Assembly (NCBI GenBank): GCA_020086605.1
Contig: JACBWW010000023.1
Location: 4,855,018 to 4,919,017 of the forward strand
DNA: 64,000 bases
Direction of reading: 5' to 3'
DNA from: Lanius collurio
Taxonomy: Eukaryota; Chordata; Aves; Passeriformes; Laniidae
Both the position numbers and the translations under genes were made by a program. This document shows positions 10,766-20,700 of the stretch, piece after piece (the stretch's first letter is position 1; the number at the start of each line of letters is the position of its first letter). The notes below the pieces were generated by a model. It was given only the letters and a program-made list of their open reading frames with translations. It was not told the origin of the DNA and searched no databases.

Positions 10766-12714
10766 AGAAAACCCTCATCTGGTCTCATTCTGTCATCCCG
10801 AATGTGACCCTCTCCCAGCAGCCATAACTGACAAAACCAAATCTGACTGAGGTACCTGTATGCAGAGTTCAGTTTGACACCTCAATTCCTCTGAGATACA
10901 GAGCTCAGGTATTTGGAAATGAGCCTAGGAAAATCAGCTGCTTTCTCCCAAGTGCCTACCAGGCACTAAGGAGATATATTCCTTGTATCTAAGGGAAAGA
11001 TACAGCATTCATGTTGAAAACAAGTTATGCAAAAAAAGAAAAAAATCCCCTGAACCAGAACTCAGACCTTTCTTACAGGGTGCACTTAGTCAGCAGGTCA
11101 CTTCACACACCTGTACACAAGGTCCAGCTCTGTGACAGCATCAAGAAGGCAGCTAGAGCTTCCAAACTAAACTTCTTCACTGATTTTGGGAAGTCACCTC
11201 TGCATCTTTCTGCATTAAATATTCTGACACTCAGAGAAAACTCTCTGAAGGCCCTGTTGCTGCTGCACTTGTTATAACAGTTACTGGTGCTTTTCATATA
11301 TACGTACAAGATCCTAATATTTTCTATACAGTCCAGTACTACAGTTGTCTGGATATTATTCAAGATTATTAGAGGGAAGATATGGTGCCATATGTTGCAG
11401 TATCAATGCCTGTGCTTCATCATTGGAAATGTTTTCATACACTACTTTTACAGGGTTTCAGCTAATTTTCCCTATTCAGCAAAAATAAATTAAAAAAAAA
11501 AAAGGTTAACACTTCATACAGGTCTCACACAGACCTTGTACAACTTCAGTGTGAAACATTTTTTTCACTAAAAGTTTCCTCCTTTATTTCTATTCCTATT
11601 TAAGGACATCAGACTTGTTTTAATATTACATAAAGAACCAAGGAACTGCTCAGTTGTGGCAACAAGAAATTAGAGTAAGGTACATATGTCCAAAAAGATA
11701 ATAGCTGACTATCAAACCAGTCCCAGAAATTAGGTGTGAAATGAAGTGGAATATGAGAATGGCTACGAAAAACAACTAAATTAATTTACATGGGTAAAAT
11801 AAATGGTACATGAGAAACAACTGCCACAGCAGAGTTATTCTCCTTATTCAGAATAAATGGGATTGGATATGCACATGCATGTGTGCATTTATGGATATTT
11901 CTGTGAGAGAGATTTATTAAAATGTTTAATGGTATTGCCAGGGTTGTATTGAATCCCACACAGTGGTTTGCAGGCCTCATCCTGCTCACGTTAAAGGCAG
12001 TGCAAATAGGAGCAGTTGACTAATTATCCCTCTGTAAGGCTCCAGAACATCCACGTTGAATTCTAACAAATTACTAGAACCTCAGGGAAAGAAACAATGC
12101 TAATTAAGATGAACTTTAGGTGTAGGACCTAATTAATATGATCTTTACGTGAAACTTGTTCCAAGTGAAGCAACTTTAAAAGTTATACCAATAAATGCCT
12201 TGGGCTGTATAGCACTAAATAAGTCAAAAAATAAATAAACATGTTCCTTAAAATCAGCAAGTAACAAATCAAGATATTAACACGGGTGTTATGTGACTGC
12301 AAGACTTTTCTTCAGCAAAGGTTTTGATTTGCTTCAGCTCTGAACATTCACTGTTGGTGAAATGATAAATGCAGGGTTGCTTTCTGTTTCTGACTGGAAA
12401 CACACAGACATGCTGGGGGGGAAGAAAAAATACAGCAAGAATACACAAGTGACTCTGTTTGGGGAGAAATATTGATTTCAAGATCTTGTCAAAAATGATG
12501 TGTCAGTCTATTAAAACAAGAACTTAAAAATATGTCTCTAGGAAGCTTAGAAGATTTTATTCCTGTTTCAGGGAAGGCAGTTAGATGCCCAAGCAGGAGA
12601 AATTTGGGCAGCAAGTCAATTAAAGAAGGTATAAAGGTCTGTGTATTGGTAGAACTCCTGCTTGTGCACCCATGTGGACACATCTGTTGCCTCAGGCACA
12701 TGAAGGCAGGGAAC
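10766..12714. other. Noncoding unique sequence
   Basis: AT-rich DNA without supported genes. A run of 12 A lies at 11492-11503. A small perfect inverted repeat AACTTT-A-AAAGTT sits at 12172-12184. Short frames of 60-90 codons on both strands have no recognisable features. Confidence 0.55.
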
Positions 12715-12762
12715 ACAGTCATGCTTTGGAAACTTCCAACTCAGAACATTCTATGATTCTGC
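12715..12762 (+). mobile_element. CR1 LINE 3'-end fragment
   Basis: The segment ends with CTTCCAACTCAGAACATTC followed by TATGATTCTG. This matches the typical avian CR1 3' terminus, in which CTTCCAACCC is followed by the 8-bp ATTCTATG repeat. Only the last few tens of bases are recognisable, as expected for a 5'-truncated CR1 insertion. Orientation is plus. No target-site duplication is expected for CR1. Confidence 0.6.
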
Positions 12763-13270
12763 AGGAATTATTTTCCTCCCAAGACTGGACAAACCCTCAT
12801 TTCTGACAGTCCTGCTGCATTCCACATCTGGGGCTAAGATCTGAACCTGTTGTAGAGATGAGAGCCAAGTTCTGGGCATCTCCTGGAGCACCTACAGGCC
12901 AGATGGACCTAATTCCCTGGCTGGAATCCAGAATTGAGGGGTGAATCCTGATCCCATGGAAACCTCTGGCAAGAGTCCCACTGCTTCTAGTAAGGTCACA
13001 CTCTGCTCCTTGCTCCAGCAGAGCTTTTAGGAGATCCTTCCATACAGGATATTTTTTTCTTTTCTGAATGAAACTAAGTTGTGAGAGTTCTGACTTGTTC
13101 AAATTGAAACAAAGACGGCAGCAATGAAAAAAAATAGCCTATGGAAAAACAAAATAACAACTTGTAATTACTCTGTTCTGAGCAGATATATAAAAAATAT
13201 CAGAGTCAAAATATGAACATACATTATTGTTTTGTCTTTGTCAGCTACACTGGAATTCCTCACATGCTGA
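12763..13270. other. Noncoding unique sequence, nothing recognised
   Basis: No repeat or gene supported. A 101-codon minus-strand frame (12797-13102) has no domain-like features. Confidence 0.5.
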
Positions 13271-13460
13271 CCTCTTGCCCTCCCTCCTATTTTTCTCTCT
13301 CACCACTCCATGAGAAAAAAAAGGGGTAGAGGAGAAAGAGAGAGAGAAAGAGAAGGAAAAAAAGGGAGGGGAAGAGAAAGCATGAGAATTAAGTAAAGAC
13401 AGTGGATGAAAGAGAAAGAATGAAAGAAGAATGAAAGAGGAACAGAACAAAAGCTAACAA
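13271..13460 (+). repeat. Pyrimidine-rich then polypurine low-complexity tract
   Basis: A pyrimidine-rich segment (about 13271-13309) is followed by a polypurine run. From 13328 to 13380 the plus strand is 53 bases of only A and G, and GA-rich sequence continues with interruptions to about 13455. Such runs can adopt triplex (H-DNA) structures in vitro, and the opposed pyrimidine and purine blocks could pair as a hairpin. No unit length is fixed, so this is simple-sequence DNA rather than a tandem gene or array. Confidence 0.85.
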
Positions 13461-16394
13461 GTGAACAGGGGGAAAAATACCAAGAGGGAAATCAATGCAC
13501 TGGCAGTTGTTTTTTTAGGGCTTGTGAAAGTTATGGGGCCCTACATGAAGAAGGCATTACATTTTTTGGTCTGCAGCCAGATTCTTAATGAAATAGGAGG
13601 GCAGGAGGGAGGCTAATGTGATTCAGCATCTAAAAGCAAGCAGTTGCATCAATAATCTTTAGCACTGGCACTTGTGCTAAGACAAAACATAACAGAGTTT
13701 AGAAGACAAGTTGTCAGTGTGATTTGGGGGCCTTTCAGTTATTCAATACAACTCCATTAGGTTTTGGAAGCATAAACAGGTAGCAGGGTTTTGTGCTAGT
13801 AATACTCTTAAACCAGTATATAATTAAAATTGAGTTCTGTGGGGAATAATTCCACTACATATTACTAGAGGTGACCTCTCTCTTATCAATCTCCAGTGAA
13901 TACCAGTGTTTGCTTTAGCTTTACCCACGTTCAGTCTAACAAACAAAATCATGAAGCAACAGCCTGAAAAACTGAGCAGAGCACACTTGAGCTGGGCTGT
14001 CTGTGCTCTGTGCTAAGCTCCCACCTCTCTGCTAAGGCCTGTTTAGGAGAGGAGTGCCCTCACTTCTCCTGCTGCTCAACTTGTGCCTCACTTCTCTGCA
14101 GAAGTTATTTTTTTAATTAAAAAAATTTATGCAGAAGTTTTTTTACTTTTTGTTTTATTCAAAACTTTGCAGTAAACTAGATTAAGGGAGAGCTTTTCTT
14201 CCTCCCTTGAGCTAGAATATACATAAAACTTAGACTGACCTTTAAGGCTAAGCTTTGCAAATCTGCTAGTGCAAGGAATTTGGGTAGGATGAAGTTCCCA
14301 CCAATGAAGACATCTCACTTCGAGTTATTCTATGCATGACTTGAACTCCCCCTTAAATCCCTCACACAGAGCTCAAGCTCCCTGGAGTTGCACACTGGGC
14401 CTTGTGAGGATCTCTGGCAGGAGAGCAGCTCACTCTGAGTGATGTAGGACACTGAAAGAAAAGGTCATAGCCTTCAAGAAGGTGCTCAAGAGTACACACT
14501 TTTAGACCCACCAGCCAAATAATATTGCTTTTGCAAAAATCTTTCACATTAACTACTAAGCTTAAACACTTATGAGCACTGGTCACTGGGAAAAATGGGC
14601 TTTCCAACAAGAGCATCCAAAAAAATCTCATCTGATCTTACAGGAGCATCTTCTCACTGCAGAAAATCTAAGGTATGAAGTGAACCTGGGCCATAAACTC
14701 TAGAATTTGAGAGGAAAAATTATCCCCAGCTGGGCAAAGGTTATGCTCCTCAATCAGCCCAGCAAAGCCAGGATCACTCTTGAACAATTTGAGCAGCAAA
14801 GTTATTCAGATGGAAGATGCCAAAAGAACAAATGCTGGAGTCACAATGTTGGGAATCTTGGTTTCCCACTTAACCACACAAGTCAGTGCAGTCCCTTGGA
14901 AATGGGCTCCTACCACTCATCTGTGGCCACAGGCCACCTCTCAAACACACTCTGAGAGGTACAACTTTGTTTTTATTTTACCTCTTCTTTTCAGATCTCA
15001 GGACGTTTTCTTGCTCATGATGTAAACCACCTATACCTAAAAGCGACTCTATTAAGAGTTAAGACAATAATTCATTTTTCTGAACTCGTGCAAGATCTGG
15101 GAAAGGGAATGGTGAGAACCACCAGCAAAAGCTGATTTTGCAACACTATTTATTTTCCCCATTTGTCTTAACTACAGCCTTTTGTTCACTGTTCTACATC
15201 TATATTTATATTAAAATGACATAATAAGCAGATTCTAAATTAAAGGGGAAAAAATCAGCTAGTGAGACAGTACAAGGCAATGTGAATTAGTTCACAACCC
15301 AAGCATGCAAACTCCCTCACTTCTATAACTTACATTTTTGACTTTCTCTATTTCTTGCCATTAATGCAGTTTGAGTTGTCTCGTGGTCTCCTAACACAGA
15401 ACTGTTGTCTGTCTTCTTCATTAATCTTCATAAATTTCAAGTACTACAATGGCCTGGCCTCCACCCTCCATGACAGGGGCAATTTAAGAGGACAAATGTT
15501 TTGGGGAGTCAGTTTGAAGGCCTGACCTGTGTCCTACTGCACCATGGTGGAACCCAGGATGGGAGGGCAGGGGGTCTTTTAACCTTCCTTGCTGATTTCC
15601 CCTTTTACATTTTACTATTTTTTCCATGTGCTTTTAAGTTCCCGGGGATATGTCAACAATTCTGGCTGTGCAAGGGAAAATCATACAATATGCATGCACA
15701 ATATTTGGATAGGGAATGGTATCACCACTGAATATTGTCTGTATCTGTTTGGTGCAATGCACTTGCACCTCAATCCCTCCTCAAGTTCCTGGACAGGGGT
15801 GTGAGGAGAGCACCATGAAAAACTTTCAGAGATCTTCAAACTTGGCAATTTGAGGCTTTTATCTTATTAAAAAAAAAAAGAAAAAAAGTGAAAAAAAAGG
15901 CACAGCTTGCAGCTTGGTACTACTGCAGAAAATTATACAGCAATTAATAACAATTTACAAGGCAGCACAACATGTGCTAATAGGTATAAAGAGCAGTGTA
16001 AACAAGTATGGGAATCATCACATACAGAACAAAAATTTCCATGGTGCAGTGCTGAACGTCCCTAGACAAAGAAGTATCGTCTGTATTTTATCTGGAAAAA
16101 TATCCTCCCACAAACCAAAACCATATTACTTGAAGTGTTTGGTCCAAGACCTAAAGAGAAAATAACCAAACTCTATCCCCAGGTTTATTGAGTGTGGATT
16201 TGGGGGTCTCTTCCCTGGGCATTGGATAAAGTTCCCTTCTGGACCACTTTCTTCCATTTGAGTGATGCCACTCAGTGTTAGAAAAACAAAGAGAACTGAG
16301 TTTAAGCTTGTGGAAAGCTGACTCTCTTTGGAGGGAGCCAAAGTGGCAATAAAAACTGTTCTAATGATTTGATCAGCAAAACGAACTAAAAGCA
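13461..16394. other. Noncoding unique sequence with an A-rich stretch
   Basis: No supported gene. An A-rich stretch (A11, A7, A8 separated by G or GTG) lies at 15869-15898 and may be an old retroposon tail, although no body was recognised upstream. Short frames on both strands lack recognisable features. Confidence 0.55.
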
Positions 16395-16745
16395 AAGTTT
16401 GGAATTAATGAGAGCTCTAGATCAAAACTGCGGATGATTTTCCTCTCATTAGTGGTTTTTATCATCAGATGCTAGCATTGTTTGAATGAAATTCATTCAA
16501 AGACCTCAAATAAAAGCAGTATTTGGTAAAAGAAACTGTGATTTGGGTCTATTAACAAACAGAACATCTTGCTAAATAATTCCTTTATGCACTATTCAGT
16601 AATGATGTAAAGCTGGTGCCTTTCTGCTGCCTCAGTGAAACAGCCTTCAGAAAGATCATTAAACCGGCTTTTTGTGAGACGAGCTAAAGAGAGCGACTGA
16701 AGCGTCTGTTATAAGTTTATATTTGTATTCAACTCAATTAGGCCC
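16395..16745. promoter_or_regulatory. Candidate regulatory block with 21-bp palindrome
   Basis: AT-rich repeat-free DNA immediately upstream of a CpG island. At 16481-16501 there is a perfect inverted repeat with 10-bp arms (TTTGAATGAA and TTCATTCAAA) around one central base. CATTA/TAAT-type words are frequent (near 16407, 16449 and 16660). AT-rich, motif-dense DNA flanking an island is typical of promoter-proximal enhancers, but activity and conservation are inferred. Confidence 0.35.
16481..16501. repeat. Perfect 21-bp inverted repeat (10-bp arms)
   Basis: Arms TTTGAATGAA and TTCATTCAAA are exact reverse complements with a one-base spacer. It could be a dimeric factor site or a small cruciform former. 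Confidence 0.9.
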
Positions 16746-17330
16746 TAGGACACAGATGAAAGCGCAGCGCGGCTCCCTCCCAGCCCTTTCCAACAGCCAG
16801 CTTTCCAAAGAAGCTCCTCTGGAAACCGCTCCGGCCGCAGCCCGCGGCTTTCCAAGAAGCGCAGTTGCATCACCGCGCCCGGGATGCGGGCGAGCCTGGC
16901 AGGGGGAGCAGCTCGCCAAAGCCCCGAGCAGCTGCCGGGCGCGGAGCCCGGCCGGCGGAGACGGCTCCATCTACAAGGAATTTCGGGACAAACGAAGCCA
17001 CCGCAAATAACAACAAACCCTCCTCCTCTTCTCCCCTTTCCGCAGCTCGGGAATCCTCCTCCTGGCTTCGTTTTTTCGCTCCGCAGCGGGGCCCCACGCC
17101 GGGCTCGTTGCCAGCTGGCTGCGGAGGGCTCCGTCCCGGGAGCGGTGCCTGCGGGGCAGTGCCCAGGCAGCCCCGGAGCCTCCTTTCCCTGCTGGGCTCC
17201 CGGGGAGCTGCCGCTGGCAGAGGGACTGGGGCTGTACCTGCTCCTTGGGCTGCGTGGCTGGGAGGGCTTTTCTCTGCGGATGGGGTCAGGGAAGGCGGCA
17301 CCGGGCTGCGGAGAGCCCGGGCTCAGCTGG
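16746..17330. promoter_or_regulatory. CpG island, candidate promoter
   Basis: About 590 bp with high GC and dense CpG (GCGCAGCGCGGC, CCGGCCGGCGG, CCGCGCCCGGG and others), sharply bounded by AT-rich DNA on the left and a GC-rich minisatellite on the right. Open frames through it (16745-17752 minus, 335 codons; 16884-17828 plus, 314 codons) owe their length to stop-poor GC-rich sequence plus the adjacent array, and run on both strands through the same bases, which argues against coding. A TSS for a noncoding RNA or an alternative first exon is possible. No TATA box or clear exon-donor pair was identified. Confidence 0.75.
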
Positions 17331-17708
17331 GCATCCCTGGCAGTGCATCCCGGGCATTGCATCCCGGGCATTGCATCCCGGGCATTGCATCCCTGGCAGT
17401 GCATCCCGGGCATTGAATCCCGGGCATTGCATCCCGGGCATTGCATCCCTGGCAGTGCATCCCGGGCATTGCATCCCTGGCATTGCATCCTGGGCATTGC
17501 ATCCCGGGCATTGCATCCCGGGCATTGCATCCCGGGCATTGCATCCCGGGCATTGCATCCCTGGCAGTGCATCCCGGGCATTGAATCCCGGGCATTGCAT
17601 CCCGGGCATTGCATCCCGGGCAGTGCATCCCTGGCACTGCATCCCTGGCAGTGCATCCCGGGCACTGCATCCCGGGCAGTGCATCCCGGGCATTGCAACC
17701 CTGGCATT
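17331..17708 (+). repeat. 14-bp minisatellite, consensus GCATCCCGGGCATT, 27 units
   Basis: Twenty-seven contiguous 14-bp units with no indels. Variants are CTGG for CGGG, CAGT or CACT for CATT, and GAATCC for GCATCC. Units 2-8 (17345-17442) and 14-20 (17513-17610) are identical over 98 bp at an offset of exactly 12 units (168 bp), so the array grew partly by block duplication. Most units hold the palindrome CCCGGG and hence one CpG, extending the adjoining CpG island. Several frames on both strands lack stops, giving spurious Cys/His/Pro-rich open frames (for example 17245-17805 plus and 17286-17723 minus). Confidence 0.97.
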
Positions 17709-20700
17709 GCAGAGCGTCGCCAAGGGGCTCCATCCTCAACAACGCCAACCATGTGCCTTTCATTCCAGCCCCTCAGCTGGCACCTTCGGAAGTTTTTTCG
17801 GTTAAAAAAAACAAAAATACCTGGCTAGCTTCACAATGGACACCCCCTCAAACGGATCCAGTTCAAGTGGACCAGCCTCTTCCAAGAGAAACATGTTCTG
17901 TCAGAAACGTTTCACCTGCTCACCAAGTACATTCACTACACAGAGCCTTTTTATAATGTGCTAATTTATTTTTAGAAACGGTTTTATATCGCAGAGCACC
18001 CTGAGTGCCTTTGGCAACTTCAGGTACTTCAGAAATAAATGTATTATTATTCCTCTTTAGAGATTTAAACTGTATGTTAAGTGGTTAAAAGTAGCCATTA
18101 CATGGTTGGTGGCTTTTTCTTTTATTGGTTTTCCCAATGGCAATTTTAATGCTGAATTTTATTATTTTTTATTAATTTTATTATTTATTTATATTACAGC
18201 ACTTAGACTCTTAATTTAGGAAGAATCAGTTCCAAAAAGAGGAGGTGAGTGCCTGACTGGCAGATTAAGTGCCTAAGGCCAGAGCTGTGAGCCTGAAAGC
18301 TTCTGAGCTCTCAAGGCATTTCTATAAATTTCTGATCTAACTCTTCCTCCCCAGTTCTGCTCTTTCTCCTTCCTGGAAGACTGAGTACTTTAGCAGAAAC
18401 AGGACCTCCCATTGCCTGGATTTCCTGAGGAGCTTAACCTCCTTGTCATTTTTCAAATTGTTCTTGATATACCCATCAAGTCACAAACAAACTTCTGTTT
18501 CCTACTCGTCAAAGAAGAACTCTTCAGTACGTGGTGTACCAAATTGTGGTTGAAAGTCTCATATGGTGTGTAGGCAGGCCAGATTCATCGCCCTGCTCTG
18601 GAGGAAAGTGGCCCATATCTCAAGGAGGCAAATTTTACACCACATCCTGGACTAGCCCGTCACACATGGGCTTTGCTAGGTGGCTTCTCTGCGCAGAAGA
18701 ATTTTTGATTCATTACCCAAAATCAAAGCCCCTGAAAACAGCTCCTGCTGCAGATCAGTGGCTGAAGAAGGAAAGCCAAGGCATAGGCTAGAGGATCAAA
18801 TATCTCCACTTTCTGGGGAAAGACACAAGATACTTTCTTGTCAACACTGGGGATAAAGAGCATCCCTGAAACTCTCAGTGAGGCACCTGCACCTTAGAGA
18901 CATCAAGGGGTGAAAACCTACTCTATTTTCATTATTTTCTTCTAGGTGAAACTCCAGCTAACTGCTCAGGATGCCTTCAAGCAACTCCTCTTCTGAGTGC
19001 ACCTGGGCTCAGATTTCCTCTGCTCCTTGCCCCTTTGTGCTAAGACTGCCCAAGTTCAGATTTTCAGTTTCCATCCCTGGAGCCAGACATTCAAAATGTG
19101 TATCTTACAATATTTAGCTTTGTGGACCAAAGAAATTTTCATGAAGTTTGAAAGGTAGTCTGAAAAAGTTTTCTGTCTGGAAAGGACTGAACAAACTTTC
19201 TCAACTCAGGCATTTGGAACTGAATTTTGCAGCTCCTGAGTCTGTCCTGTCACTCAAGCCCAATAAGAAAGCAAAGGTCACATGGCAACTTAGCACATGC
19301 TCTGCTAGGGCTGCTGTGATGGTTCAGGCGACCACAAGATTTCTTCTTGTATCTTCAGAGGAGTGAATAACTCAGATTGTGAAGAGTCACCATCATGCTA
19401 GCTCCACATGCAATAAAGTAATCCTTTCTCTTCTTTTGAGGCCAAGATCCAACAGCCATTACTTAACCTGTTCTTCAGTTTTAAATTTACCCTCCACTAA
19501 CCTTCCCCATGAAAGCATCAGTCAGTGTGCATGGAAAACATCCAGCTGATTAGATCTGATGGGCTGCTGCATGAAGATCTAGTCTGTGTCACTGAAATGC
19601 CTGTTCATCCAATCACCCAAATTACTAAGGAGAACTCCAGCCAAGAGCAACACTCAGTGGGTCGCTGTTGCCAGGAGGTCAGAGCACCACAGACACAGGC
19701 TCTGCAAAGCTGGAAGTTTCTCCTGAGCCTCTTTAAAGAGTGTGGAGTTGTTTTGTGGAGAGATGTGTTTCCTGCCTGCTCACCTACTTCAGCCTGAGTT
19801 CAATATGCATAGGTAAGTGGCTGGTTGCAAGGATATGCCTGAACTGATCCTTATTCAGTAAAGAAATCTAAGCAGGTGTCTGAAATTAGGCAGGCTTTAA
19901 AATTTCCCTAGAAGTTATATATACAAGTTCTCATCAGCAGTCAGTTTTTATCTGCAAATAAGGTTGATGAGCAAACCCTGACATTATATATATATAATTT
20001 TATAATTATAAGTTAAAATTGTGCCAGTATAATTAAAGGTCACATCACAAATTTCACAAGAAGAAGAACAGTCAGAAATAGAAGAAACCCTCTCAAAATC
20101 GTGGTCAGCATGGTCAGCTGCTGACAAAGCCCCAAGCTCTGACAGGAGAGGCAATGAGAAATCAGATCCAGCAAACAGGGAGCAGGGAACGAACAGGTCT
20201 CAAGATTGGCCTCATCAGTGCTTATAAAAATCAGCAGTAGTCTCTCCACTGGTTTTGACAGGTGCTGGCTGAGATGCTGTATGTAAAATCCCTGGCACTC
20301 TGTTAAGACAAAAACTTAATTCCATTCAAAGCTTTATTAGCATCAAAATTTCATAAAGACTACAGAATTGGATCTGAAAAGTTTAATTTGTTGAAAATCT
20401 GGCTGCCTGGATAGAAATTCTAGGCACCTGGCTTGAGCATTGCTCCATTTTCTCCAGTTTCATCCACGGTGCCATTATTTATTTAGTTCTGCAAGTTTTG
20501 AGAGGAATGCTGCAATGTGAAACATATCACTTGCAGAGAGCCACAGTTTTGGCAGCCCTAACAAAACTAATGCCAACTCAATGCAAATCTCTCCCTGCTT
20601 GTTTGCATGTATTATAGCAGCAAGAAATACTTTTTCTTAGAGGCATCATGAAAAAGAAAGACCAACATCAATGTCCCTTTACAGAAAATGTAATAGCTGC

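Noticed and set aside
16745..17752. 335-codon minus-strand frame with CXXC-like repeats (GCNARDAMPGMQCP type)
   Set aside because: The Cys pattern comes from the 14-bp minisatellite, not a zinc-binding domain. Several other frames are open over the same bases.
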